A stretch of 64,000 nt of DNA. Source: Daphnia pulex. Taxonomy: Eukaryota; Arthropoda; Branchiopoda; Diplostraca; Daphniidae. Below, one piece after another: positions 12,350-23,214 of this stretch. The stretch spans positions 8,370,001 through 8,434,000 of the forward strand of contig NC_060023.1 of the NCBI RefSeq assembly GCF_021134715.1, written 5' to 3'. How positions within the stretch are numbered: the stretch's first letter is position 1; every line of letters starts with the position of its first letter. The notes beneath the pieces are model-generated. The model worked only from the letters and a program-made list of their open reading frames with translations, was not told where the DNA came from and searched no databases. The translations under genes and the position numbers were made by a program.

Positions 12350-12638
12350 TTTTTGCTTTTCAGTTACTTTCTTGGGCAGATTTCAGGAACACTCTTGCTC
12401 AATCAATAGACTCTTTACTACTTAAATACTTATTTAATATTTTAATTTTTTTAAACACAAAAACATTTCACCACACATCCTCAGGCAGACGACAGAAAGT
12501 TTAAATCGTTCGTGACGTTCCGAGAGGATGGGGCTACGCTGCCAATTTTCCAAGTCCAAAAGACACTTGAAAAATTATTAAATTTGTAGAATCAGCGAAT
12601 CAGCATGGAATCAGCTGAGCAATAGATGCATGGTGTGC
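12350..12638. other. Left flank of the segmental array
   Basis: APEX2 upstream region, AT-rich. Nothing coding was seen. Sequence shared with the later units begins at about 12639. Confidence 0.5.
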
Positions 12639-12754
12639 ATATCTTAAACTTGGCTAATTAGAATGTTAGTGTCGTCTGCTGTCGTATTGTTTACAAGTTT
12701 CGAACGTGTCTGCACGAAAAATAGGGCAACAAATAAAATTAGGAAAATGTGATA

Positions 12755-14408
12755 GTCCTGTTAACTCTGCTGGTGTCGCAGCTCTCCATGCATTCCACTC
12801 CAATACTCCATACTGTTTAGCAGGTAAATATAACTGAGAATAAAAATGAAGTGATTATGGAAGCTCTAATAGAAGAGTTTAACCTGTTTTTTAAATGTTA
12901 GTTCAATGGGTCATTTATCATGTAATAAGTCCCCTTTCAATGCATGGCAGTTTGTTTGCACTGATGTGTAATATTTTCCTATATGTGCAGATTCAAGGGC
13001 TGAGCCAGCCATCATAACGACAAGATATTCAAGTTTTTCTCGTGTTGGCTCTGTCATCAGCAAGAATCTCAGTATCATCACTCGGGTAACAATTTTAATT
13101 ACTTAATTAACCTGTAACCTGCTAGACATTTTTATGGTGCATGACTTTGCATAGATGATGCAGTGTATTCGAGTGTATTACATAAAAACCTGAAATTTTC
13201 CTGTTTATTGACAATTAGGTTTTACCTACTGTGTTATTTTCAACTTTTCCTCACTTTTGCTTGTTGTTTCTGTCAACCCAATTTTTTGTTATTTATTTAG
13301 ATAAACAGCATCCTGTTTGATTGCAGAAACTTCCGATGATCGAGTTACGGATATGTCCTCGTGTATCTGAGTGAGGACGCCCTTTTTATATCCCGCCTGG
13401 TGTAACATTCAACTATTCTGTAGATGGATGCCTGGCCGTATTTCCCAGGCTTAAAGGTAGGCAAAAATTTCACCTCTATTCTTCCTTGTTGACTAGTATT
13501 TGGTGGCGTTGATTATGAATTGTTAGATATAGTACGGAGTATGTTTATTCCTGAGCTATAGGCGGTTGACTGGAACAACTGAAGGTTTCTCTTGCCGTTT
13601 TCGCTTACTCAGTCAGTCAGTCAGGGTTCATTATTCAACCCATTTGAATAAAAAGAAAATCGTTGGGAGAACACCGCCATGGATGTAGAGGAAATTTCAA
13701 ATGACTATACAGACTATGAATTTCTATTATCTTCGTAGCATTCCTGTAGCGTAACTATATATGAATACCATACGATAACTGGTGTAATCGCCTAAAGGCA
13801 GAGAAATAAGGGTTTCTCTACGGCCTTATAAGGCCCCCGCATCCTTTCACCATCAGCGCATCACCTTCTGACCTTCACTTAAGACGAGCCCGAGTGAGAA
13901 AGTAGCTATGCTTCCCAAGAGAGTCGAACACAAGTACCACGCGTTGTACTGTGTCAATATCGATGACCTAACCGGCTCAGCCACCCGACTCTATTGTATA
14001 TTTGAAAACAGGCAAATTTTATCATTTTTTTTGGAGATGATTGGCAGCTGTAGAAACTAGTGAATCAATATTTAAAAAAGCTGCAATACACTTAATTATG
14101 TTGGAAAAGTAGAACCCTTAAACTAAGCTGAATCGACATGCGTTGTTGGTGCCTTGGTGGTTGTCTGAAAGTCGCGGCGGCGGTGCCTACAACACCTTTA
14201 AGACTAATAATAAGCCTTGCAATTAATCAACAACTTTAAATTTTTCCTATTACAGATCGGTCAAGCGACCAGAATATGATTCTAGTGCGTGACACGCAAC
14301 TTCCAAAGCTTATTCGTAACTAACAAACGATGAAAACAATGGATTCAACTGATTTGCTACTCATACGATATCCTCTAACTGGAGATGTTCTAATGATTTC
14401 AAAGAAGG
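12755..14408 (+). pseudogene. Unrecognised multi-exon gene fragment with in-frame stops (unit 1)
   Basis: Four blocks obey splice phase and stay open except at two stops: about 12755-12823, 12991-13085, 13327-13456 and 14256-14408. They encode, in order, SAGVAALHAFHSNTPYCLA, then PAIITTRYSSFSRVGSVISK, then KLPMIELRICPRVSE, a TGA at 13372-13374, GRPFYIPPGVTFNYS, and MILVRDTQLPKLIRN before a TAA at 14321-14323. The frame stays open on both sides of each stop, which points to decay of a real gene. I do not recognise the protein. The SINE-like element lies in the third intron. A natural end at the TAA is possible; the TGA is harder to explain away. Confidence 0.5.
13888..13993 (-). mobile_element. 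tRNA-derived SINE-like element (unit 1)
   Basis: Read on the minus strand from 13993, the sequence has a Pol III A box (TGGCTGAGCCGG, 13972-13983) and, about 42 nt further on, a B box (GTTCGACTC, 13921-13929). These fit tRNA-type internal promoters with a long variable arm. It does not fold as a full tRNA because no acceptor-stem match is evident, so a SINE head is likelier than a working tRNA. The 3' limit is unclear and may extend to about 13780. It is present at the same place in every unit, so it predates the duplication. Confidence 0.5.
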
Positions 14409-15484
14409 GTACTTTATTTTGTTTACGCCTCGAATTTACTAAATACCTGTCTAGGGGCATTTTCATGTAGCAGCAACCGATGGCCAGGAAAAATTTTATT
14501 CCAGGGTCGACTGCAAAATTCCGAACTAAGGTTATTAGTGATAGCTAGGAAGAACTTTGTAAGTGAATTTGTTTTCTGGCACAGAAGACATTCACCAATC
14601 TCTTGAAGAGAAAGTAAATCTAGCGATTGAGCCCACAGAGATTAATAGCCCAATGATTCTCAGTAAAAAAAAAAGTCCTGTGAAAGATCCAAAATATATT
14701 TAAAAATCAGATCTTACCATCAGCAAAGAATATTTTCAATTATTCTTACAAAAACGAATCTGTCAACCATGTGTAGAGGTTTAAAAGTGAATGGCAACTT
14801 CTTATTTTTTCCTGTAAAACAATTAACAGTCAAGTCGTAACTCGTAATACGGCTGACATCTTTATGGCTCTCAAATCCGCTCAAATCAAATCAACAATAT
14901 TTTATTTTCGAATCTGCTGTTCTGCCCTACTCGTGAGTAACAATTCGTCTGCTGGTCATACGACATTGTCTGTAATTTGAAAAGCAAAAAATTCACAAAT
15001 AAAATACCATGAAGAATAAATAAGCAATTAACAGGTCTACAAAACGTAAAATTAACATGACGGATAGCTGTTTTTCATTATGTAATTCTGCAATCTTAAC
15101 AAACACTTAGCAGCAAGAGTGCGTTTGTCTTGAGAATATAGATTTTTAAAAGTCTTTAGCTCGGTTTTTAGGTTAAATGACTTAAAATGTGGCTAATAGA
15201 GGTATTCAAGTATATACTGTTTTACTGTATGTTAAGTATTTGTGTGTAAATTTTCAGGTAAACTAGCCTATAATTTCTCCGTGGCCGAAATATATCCAAT
15301 GATATGGCATTACATCTGTCAAATTTACCAAATGTTTGATTTTGCTATCTACTGCTACTACTCTATCCTGTGCTGACATACCTGATAGAAAGAGTGATGT
15401 TGATCAATTTTCCAACTAGAAGACTACGTACTAAGTTTTGTTACATGATAATCGAAGTATTTTATTCCTTTTTCTGTTGTGTAG

Positions 15485-18400
15485 AATGTTGGTGAAGTGA
15501 AAGCAATTATTGACCTGTGGCTTTACATGAGTTCTGCTGTTCTGTCCAATTTGCTGAAACTGAAACGTTATCTACAGCTGTATGTCTCATCTCATGCTGA
15601 CACCGGTTACACCCGTCACGTTGCCGAACCGGCCCACACGTCCTACGGCATCAAGGCAGGAGGAGGAGGCGGAGTTGAAATAGTTTCGGGAGACGAGAGA
15701 CGAGAGCTTCAGGGGCCCCTCAAGAAGGCCGATAAGCGTGCGTTTGCAGCCCCCAAAATTCCGGTCCCGGTTGAACGGCGCCGGCAACGAGCACTGGTGC
15801 CGGGCGACGAAAATCGCGTGCCGACCATTCCAGCGATGAACAACGGCCTCCTTCCGTTGAAGCAAATAACGGACCGACAAATAGCCGCCGCCGCCAGACA
15901 TGGCCGCTGATTCGCCCGGGTTGCCATTAAACGCCGAATCGGTTGCTCACTCGGTCACAGTGTCCGACCGGGTCTAACGTGCCAACAGCAGCGACCAGAG
16001 TGGCCGGCCCACACAGCACCAGAAACTCCGAAATCAATGCGGATTCTTCCGGCAGATCCTCTCGGAGGAAGATGCCCAACCACTGCAAAGCCTCACCGGA
16101 ACCGCTTCCGGTGGAAGAGGCCATTTACACGGAGCCGTCTCTGCACTCGGTGTGCAGCACGGTGACCAGTTTCGGCGAGCGACGCCCAGTGTTCGGTGCC
16201 CTTCCGTCATCTGGCGACGATCGCACTATGCAGATCCGTTTGAGCGCTGCGGCAGCCTGCTGGAACACAATTACGAAGAAATGGATTTCGACGAAGATAT
16301 TTATCAACAAGATCCGTTCGACAGCCAGCCACCGCCGCAGGAGTCGGTCGACTCGAATGAAAATACCGAGTCCGGTTTCAGTGACGGAAGCAAAAGTAGC
16401 CGGCCAGGTGGTGGTGGTGGTGGTGGTTATTTCTCATCGGACAGTGAGGCCAGTTTAACTATTCCGGCCGGTTTGGCCCGCTCGAGGGCGGCAATGTTTG
16501 AATCGATCGCTCAAGCCAATCAGCGCGTCATCCGCCCGCAATACGGATCTCAGAAATTGGTTCAAGCCCTTGGCCCGCAGCTGGTCCTCTATTCGATGGA
16601 CTCTCTGCCTCCGACAGAGATTTTTCAATCGATTAAAACCAAAAGCAAAAGCTGTCCGCCTTCGTTGAACGCCATCAACTGGTCGATGGATGTGTGCGTT
16701 GAAAACGATGGATTCTTCATGGAATTTGCCAATCAGCGCATCGCTCTACCGGAACCGGGTAGCCCGACCAGTTGTTCCTCTCTGCAGTCCAGCAGTGAAG
16801 CCTCGTCGGGAGAAACGGAAATGACCGATAGAAGCAAATCCAGCAGGAAAGTTTCGTTCGTTTTGGGGCCCGTTCGTTCTTCCGCACCGAGTCGTCTACT
16901 CTGTCCAAAAATCCCACCGGATGAAGACGACCAACCTTTGGTGACTCACAAAGGAAAGTCTGTTAGTAGTTCGTCGACTTCTACCAGCTCTGCTGCTGTC
17001 AGTTTGGCCCGTTTCTTTAAACAAACGTTGACTGTCATCGGCAGATGCGGCGGTGAAGGTCAAAAATATCCGACAGCGAAAGTTTAATTTCTCATGCGCC
17101 GGATGATCTTTTGAGCCAGTCGGATTTGGAAATGTTTTGCAAATCCAACGGTGAGAAGCGTCTCAGGAAGGACAGCGGCACAGATGTGACTCCTCCGGAT
17201 GCTTCACTCTACGATGGAAGTGCATTGGCCATTGACGACATGGATGCGGCCCTGGCCATCTTGGAGATAAAGGCCAAGGCTAAGTCTCGTCACGCGTCCA
17301 GCAGCAAACAGACCGAAACTATTTCAGACAACTGCTCGGATGATTGTTCCTCGTCTTCAGATGAAAGTGATATGGACTCTGGCAGCTGTTCGTCCGGAAG
17401 TTCATGCGAATCCAGCTGCAATTTGACCGATTGTTCAAGTTGGACCAACGATTGCTGTAGTGAGAGTCTCACATCGTCTGACGTAAGAGACCGCAATAAT
17501 GGGCATCAATCGGGGCATCTCCCAATCCTGATCCCTTCCATCTCATGTCTTTCTTCCGAGTTTCTTTTATCTATCATTTTACCGTTTGAATGTCTAATAT
17601 TGGCGTTTGTTTATTACTTTGATTTTGTAGGATGATTAGGCCTATAGAGGTGGAGCCATATCTCCCGGACCCCATCACGACACATCGCTGGATATGACCA
17701 GCTCAGACTTAATTCGCGTCTGGACGATCCCGGAAGTCCGACTCAACCGAACGATGGAAAGCATTCGTTACTCCAGTTCGCTCTTTACCATTTCCGACAG
17801 AGTCCAGAAAAGTATAATCAATTCACTCGTCCTAAAAATAGATTCGGTGTTTCTAATTATTCTATGTATTAGTAGATTCGAAATGTTGCGTCATGACGAC
17901 GTGAACACGCTCCGTTCCGGAGCTGGTGACAACGTCAGCAAGTCGGAGAAGAAAAAGAACAAAAACAAGAAATCAAAGGATCGGCCAGAGTCGGTGGCCG
18001 GTGCTGACTGGACGTGGAAAGAGCAGGTGGATCTGGTCAAGTTTACCAAGTCACCCATTCAGGCTTCTCTGTTGCAGCTCGATTCCAACGAGCTCAACAA
18101 ACTGGCCCTATCATGAAGTATATGGGCGACTACCCGATGGCCAAGGGACAGTCAGAAGTTGACAGTGTGTACACTATTCTAATGGTACTACATTCATTAG
18201 CTCTTCATAGAACACATCATTCTAATCATTTTTTCCCTGTGCTGTATAGAATTGCCACAAGCATGAAGTGCTGCGTGATGAGACCTACTGTCAGGTCATG
18301 AAACAGACGACCAATAACAAGTCTTCACGCCCGGATTCTTGTCAGCGCGGCTGGAGGCTCTTCTCCATCACGGCTGCTTATTTTAGTTGTTCTGAAGTGT

Positions 18401-19830
18401 TGAAACCGTACTTGTTCAAGTACCTTGAGACAGCAGCCTACGATAAACGACGAGCTTATCACGGTATGAAATTTATTGACTTGGTTGACGAATACGTTAT
18501 AATATTGGCTTGCTCGCACAGGAACGGCTATGGTTTGTCTGCAGAATTTGCGCAAAACTCTGCGATATGGTGGGCGTAAGAACGTGCCCAGCATCGAAGA
18601 GATCACGGCCATCACGGCTGGCCGAAATTCCAAACGTCAAATGTATCGACTTCCAGGTGGTACGGAGCGCGTAATCAACACCAAATCCACGTCGGTCGTC
18701 CAGGACATAATCGAAGAGATTTGTGGTGTGATCAACGTTCGATCCGAACAGGAAATGGAAGAATATTCACTGTATTGCATCGTGGAAGGTGATACGTTCA
18801 CTATGCCCCTTGCTCGCGAAGAATACATCCTCGACGTCACAACCGAGTTGCAGAAGAATCAACAGGTTTACTACCTGATCTTCTGCCGTTCAGTCTGGCA
18901 CTATCCAAATTATCTAATGTGGCTGGATAACGCTCTTTACATTGAAATCGTCTTCAATCAAATAGCACCTGATTACCTGGAAGGATTGTTGCTCGTCATG
19001 CCTGGCGAGCAGATTTCTCAAGATTGCGTTGTAAGTTATTTTTATCACACAGTTGAACGAATTCTATTCATATTTTTTTTTTGTTCCTTTTTTCCTTTTC
19101 TGTTTCATGCAGTATGACATTGCAAAAGTTGCTGCTTTACTTCACCGTGCAGCTGATTTAGACCACATGCCTACCATGAAAGAGACCAAATATCTATTGC
19201 CGAAGCCGGCCCTCTCTGTTCGTGACATCAAACCTCCAAAATGGGTTAATCTGGTCCAGAGCTCTTGGAAAGAAGTCGGAACATTTTAAACCGTCTCAGG
19301 CCAAAGCTCAAGTTTTAGGTTCGTTTTCATTTCCTGTGACGCCACTATAAAACCGGGGCTTCTTTAATTAAAACCCAAAATTGCTTTTTCCAGAGGTGTT
19401 AGAAAAGTGGTCCCTTTTTGGTTCGAGTTTCTTCGCCGTCCGGCGCGACGCAGATCCGGCTGAACGATCTGAACATATTTTGGCGCTCAACCGGAACGGT
19501 GTTCACTTCCTTGATGTCATTACTCACGTAAATTAGATTTAAATTCCATATTTACAAACGAAATCATATTGATCTTAATTTGTTGTGTTTAAGGAGACTT
19601 TGATGCACTATCCTTATTCCGAGGTGATATCTACTCGCAAAGTCAAATCGGAAGAAGGCCCCCTTTTCCTGGACATGAAATGTGGAAATTTGATGCAGCA
19701 GCGCGTGACCCGCATTCAAACAGATCAGGCCCAACATGAGATATCTCGCCTGATCCGTCAATATATCACCATTCAACAACGCATCCAGCAGCAGAGCGTT
19801 AAAGAAGAGAGTAATCTCGCTTCACGCTGA
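15485..19830 (+). pseudogene. Unconventional myosin-XV tail pseudogene (MyTH4-FERM), copy 1
   Basis: Recognisable parts run from a disordered serine/glycine-rich region (about 15600-17480) to a LLQFALYHFR-like segment, a MyTH4 domain (KYMGDYPMAKGQSEVDSVYT, then HEVLRDETYCQVMKQTTNN and SCQRGWRLF), a FERM domain (QMYRLPGGTERV, WVNLVQSSWKEV, FLDVITH) and the myosin-XV C-terminus ending at 19830. Splice sites are kept (for example donor at 19030, acceptor before 19114). The frame is broken repeatedly: a stop at 15908-15910; a 16-bp deletion at 16221 and two extra A in the run at 17062-17066, both relative to copy 4; two extra T at 17709-17710 relative to copy 3; a TGA at 18114-18116 inside MyTH4; and a frameshift ending at 19287-19289. 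The motor domain is absent. Confidence 0.85.
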
Positions 19831-20537
19831 TGATCCAATCGCTTAAAATTACTGTTTGCCGTGGTATATAAAGACAAAATCGCAAATAAAATTAAAAAAA
19901 AAAAACTTAAAATAAATAAACAATGAAAGAAAAATTATTCTTTCAACATAACCCATTTTTAAAACATTTCTATGCTTCGATTGGCCATTGTGTAATTTCT
20001 CTGTAAGATTCGGACTAAAAATATACCATTTGTAATAGTTAGGGAAACGTTTTATAAAAATTTTATTTGAATTTGAATGATGTTAAAATTTGGTTGAATC
20101 TCGGTAACCATAGAAACGCAGCAGACAATTAGTTTAAAACCATTTCATTCAAAACGGTTAAAGAACCCTGATTCCTGACTGACCGTCCTGACATTTCTCT
20201 GACACATAAATATAGAAACACGTTATTTCTGGGTTGTAACTTATTAAAGTTCTAAATAAATTTCTTAAAATTAAGTCAATCCCTATCCTTGTGGTTCAGT
20301 TTTCCAAATTGTTTTTCAAATCTTTTGCAGGTCTGTGATTTTCGAAGACTCAATCCATCTATCATTTTTTCGTGTTTGCTACCACCCTATTAGTGATTTT
20401 TAAATAATTTAAAATTTCCTAATGTTTCCTTAAACTTTAAAAGCTCTGAAACAAACAGTGAAACAAACAAGAACAACAGATAATTTGCTTAATAATAAAT
20501 AATTTTGCAACGGTTAAAATTTAAAATTCAAATTCAG

Positions 20538-20548
20538 CCACCAGGGGG
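20538..20548 (+). promoter_or_regulatory. CTCF-core-like motif upstream of FEM1-like gene
   Basis: CCACCAGGGGG followed by A matches the core of the animal CTCF motif except at the last base. The same 11-mer recurs at 30998, 43001 and 51491, always at the equivalent place. Binding is not shown by the sequence. Confidence 0.3.
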
Positions 20549-20692
20549 ACTTCAGCTGTATTGCAGTCGACGAGGACGAGGAAAAAAACCGTTAGAAAGT
20601 TTCTCGTACTTCTGCAGGGAAGACCTCGTCAATGAGAGCTCAAGAATCTAAGTAAAAATTTCGTTAAGTTTTAACTTTTTCTACTTAAGAAC

Positions 20693-21010
20693 TGTTTTCT
20701 TCTCATGTCAACACGGTAAGCCTCTATTTTCTATTTATTTAGTACAATTACTAACCTAGTTTTGGTAAAATTGGTAGAAGAATCAAGTTCCCCCCATTTT
20801 GAAGACTGCTTCCAATTTATCTTCTACATAGCTGGGATTTGTTCCTACTGAATGTTTGTTTCTTCTAACATCAACAAGGTAAACCTCTTTTTTTTCCTAA
20901 TTTTGTATAAAAATAACTTGGTTTTTGTAAAATTTTTCAGGAGTATCAAGTACATTTCCCACTGTATTTGAAGACTGCTTCCAATTGATCTTCCATCTAG
21001 CTGGCATTTG
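20693..21010 (+). repeat. Two-copy internal tandem repeat in FEM1-like leader (unit 1)
   Basis: Two diverged copies of about 160 bp share a TTCTTCT-CATCAACA-GGTAA start, a TTGAAGACTGCTTCCAAT block and an AGCTGGNATTTGTT end. Each copy carries its own splice-donor-like GGTAA site. The same pair exists in unit 2 and in the diverged unit (about 43190-43510). Confidence 0.7.
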
Positions 21011-21139
21011 TTTTATTTTTACATCAAATTAGCAGGTATTTATCGCATGAAATTCTTCCTTATATGTGTACTAAAATTTTAAATTTCTCAGAACAGTACT
21101 GACTACAGACCGTCTGACCAACCCAAAGCACGGTAGACC

Positions 21140-22639
21140 ATGGGTTCTAAAAGGAACAGAGGAACTGAGGAACATAATGCCTCTAAGAAGATGAAGATGG
21201 ATTTTCTTCAGGAAGATGAAAGCCTTGTCCCTGTGAAGTTGAATGATTCATGTGGACATGAAGTACGATTGAAAGCTACTGGCAACTTGTCTTCGTGTCA
21301 GCAGCACAGGTGTGCAGAAACTCATTCGCCTATTGAAGATCGTTCAGCCGAGTCCGATATAATTTTCCCACTGTACCAAAGTTTCCGGCTTATGAAAACG
21401 AACGAGAAGACTAAGAATTCGACTCCACCAAACGAAGACATTGATACAGAAGAGGCCATTGAAGAACTTGAATGGAATGGTGCTGGTTTCGTTTTTTGTG
21501 GAAATTTAGCCGCTCAAGAACACGGGTGGCGTTTCTGGAAAAAGGCCATCAAGTTACGAGAAAGGAATCACATTCCAAAGGCCATTCTGATTCAATCGGA
21601 AAGTGAAAAGATGGCTTGTTCCAATACTTCTGAATTTCAATCAATGGAAGCACTCGAAATGTTGTTTTGGCAGAGTCGAAGGCATTGGTGTATGCAAGCA
21701 TATTTAATCGCTCGGCGTATTTCGAAGAAATGTGACTGCTTTCCGAATAGATTTGTCGTCTACCATTTGTTCAAATCCGCTCTTCAACGATGGGAAAAAC
21801 GCAAGATACCTCGTCACCGCGCTTTCACCACTTCCCTCCACCTGTTTGAGCTGTTTGGGGAAACAGAGTTTTTGGATACTCTAGTCCGCAATGAAACGAA
21901 GTCGGAAGATGTGGTCCACTCAACGTTCACCGAATTCTTCAACACCCTGAGGGACCCACAACGGATTAAAACCGAACTGGCTACAGTATTGACATACGAC
22001 AATTTGATGACTTGCCTGGTTTTTTCTTTCGTATACCAGGTGAAAGTTCACGATGGCGCTCCAATTGATCAAATCATTTTGAATCCTAATCTAGTGATCA
22101 AGTCAAAAGCCGAAAAGCTAGAAGAAATTTCCCAGTTGATTCTTGTTATTCTTAAACTGATGGTGTCGATGCCAGTATCGGAAGCTGAAAGTGAAAGATT
22201 GAAGAGTCAGCTAGAAATGTACATCAACATCTTTGAACTTAAGCGGGCAAATGTTAAACCAAACCTCTTGCTTAGAGTATGCACGTCGCACCAAGGAACA
22301 CCCAACGAGTTCAAGTTGATCAAGCTGTTGCTGAAAGCAGGAGCGGATCCCAACGCTCTAGATAATCATCGCCGCTCTCCTCTACACATTCTGACGATGA
22401 AAGAACAAGCTTATTCTCATATGTGGCGTTCAAATTCCTATTTAACTCGTGCTCAAGACTTCACTTCGGTGGTTGGAGCGTTTCTGGATGGAACTTTCAA
22501 GGATACTCAAGTCGATGTGTATGGAAAAACCGCTTTGGAATATATTAACATTCCCATCACAAAATACCCGAATACGAAACTATGCCGGATGGTAGGCAAT
22601 TTCTTTTTCACCCGTTATCTTGATTCTCTGCGAAAGTAG
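21140..22639 (+). CDS. FEM1-like protein lacking N-terminal ankyrin repeats (copy A)
   Basis: A 499-residue open frame in one exon. The N-terminus is basic and lysine-rich (SKRNRG and SKKMKM, residues 3-20), a possible nuclear signal. Residues about 130-300 match the helical middle of FEM1 proteins: WRFWKKAIKLRERNHIPKA, MQAYLIARRI and VLTYDNLMTCL parallel FEM1's LWKKAMELR, QALLIRERI and VTFDDLMG. Residues 376-420 (LLLRVCTSHQG, LIKLLLKAGADPNALDN, RRSPLHIL) match its C-terminal ankyrin part. FEM1 proteins are Cullin-2 substrate receptors of about 620-670 aa; the N-terminal ankyrin array that helps bind degrons is missing here. The frame is clean and identical to copy B, so a working protein is likely, but its role is unknown. 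AATAAA lies at 22852-22857. Confidence 0.75.
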   Translation: MGSKRNRGTEEHNASKKMKMDFLQEDESLVPVKLNDSCGHEVRLKATGNLSSCQQHRCAETHSPIEDRSAESDIIFPLYQSFRLMKTNEKTKNSTPPNEDIDTEEAIEELEWNGAGFVFCGNLAAQEHGWRFWKKAIKLRERNHIPKAILIQSESEKMACSNTSEFQSMEALEMLFWQSRRHWCMQAYLIARRISKKCDCFPNRFVVYHLFKSALQRWEKRKIPRHRAFTTSLHLFELFGETEFLDTLVRNETKSEDVVHSTFTEFFNTLRDPQRIKTELATVLTYDNLMTCLVFSFVYQVKVHDGAPIDQIILNPNLVIKSKAEKLEEISQLILVILKLMVSMPVSEAESERLKSQLEMYINIFELKRANVKPNLLLRVCTSHQGTPNEFKLIKLLLKAGADPNALDNHRRSPLHILTMKEQAYSHMWRSNSYLTRAQDFTSVVGAFLDGTFKDTQVDVYGKTALEYINIPITKYPNTKLCRMVGNFFFTRYLDSLRK

Positions 22640-23098
22640 CTCGAAGGCTTACTGTTGTGAAATTTAACCTCCATCAGTTCAGTTTATGGTTTTTAAAGAC
22701 TAGTTCGTTTCAAAACGGTTAGATTTGCGATGCTCTGTATTTTTGAAGTTGGACTGTTTTCCTCGTTTGTGTTTACATAAATTGTACAAAAATTTGTCTT
22801 ATTGTTACGGGATTGTCCGTGTGAATCGTACCAACCCATTGCTTTTGGATTAATAAAACATGTGAATAGCTCATCCCCTGATTTTTTAGATCTATTTCTT
22901 GTAATTTTGCTCTGTCTTCATTTTTTTTCACTTGCAATATTTTTTTAAGTTGATCAGTATGATCACACGGGCTTTTTGGTTTCAATTCAATGCCAAATAT
23001 GAACATTCTTATACACTGGCTTCCAACTTATTTTGCTGTATATACTTTGAGGTTGAGCGGTTTGAATTTAGGGGAAAGGGGTCGATTGATATTAATCG
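22640..23098. other. FEM1-like 3' flank and unit junction
   Basis: This holds the 3' UTR and poly(A) signal of copy A and then AT-rich sequence. The junction to unit 2 lies at about 23099 inside a GATATTAATCGATATC context; ATATC may be the microhomology joining the units. Confidence 0.5.
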
Positions 23099-23214
23099 AT
23101 ATCTTAAACTTGGCTAATTAGAATGTTAGTGTCGTCTGCTGTCGTATTGTTTACAAGTTTCGAACGTGTCTGCACGAAAAATAGGGCAACAAATAAAATT
23201 AGGAAAATGTGATA

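Larger units (their letters stand above)
19831..21139 (+). promoter_or_regulatory. Upstream region and spliced leader exons of FEM1-like gene (unit 1)
   Basis: About 700 bp of AT-rich sequence is followed by CCACCAGGGGG at 20538-20548. Then comes a leader region with two donor-like sites (20716 and 20879) in a duplicated block of about 160 bp (20693-20852 and 20853-21010), and an acceptor (TTTCTCAG) ending near 21091, 48 bp before the ATG. The coding exon therefore probably has spliced 5' UTR exons upstream. Confidence 0.45.
12639..23098 (+). repeat. Segmental duplication unit 1 (10,460 bp, complete)
   Basis: The sequence starting at 12641 recurs at 23101 and again at 33561, a spacing of 10,460 bp both times. 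From left to right the unit holds unrecognised pseudo-exons, a SINE-like element, a myosin-XV tail pseudogene and an intact FEM1-like gene. Identity with unit 2 is almost complete over the parts I compared, with scattered substitutions and single-base indels. Small real differences argue against a simple exact assembly duplication. Confidence 0.93.

Noticed and set aside
13921-13993. Functional tRNA gene on the minus strand
   Set aside because: A and B boxes are present, but I could not pair an acceptor stem or find a clear anticodon loop, so a SINE head is the better call.
15587-15927. Minus-strand open frames opposite the myosin-XV tail copies (and equivalents in the other units)
   Set aside because: They are GC-rich shadows of the plus-strand coding sequence and lie on the non-coding strand of a recognised gene.
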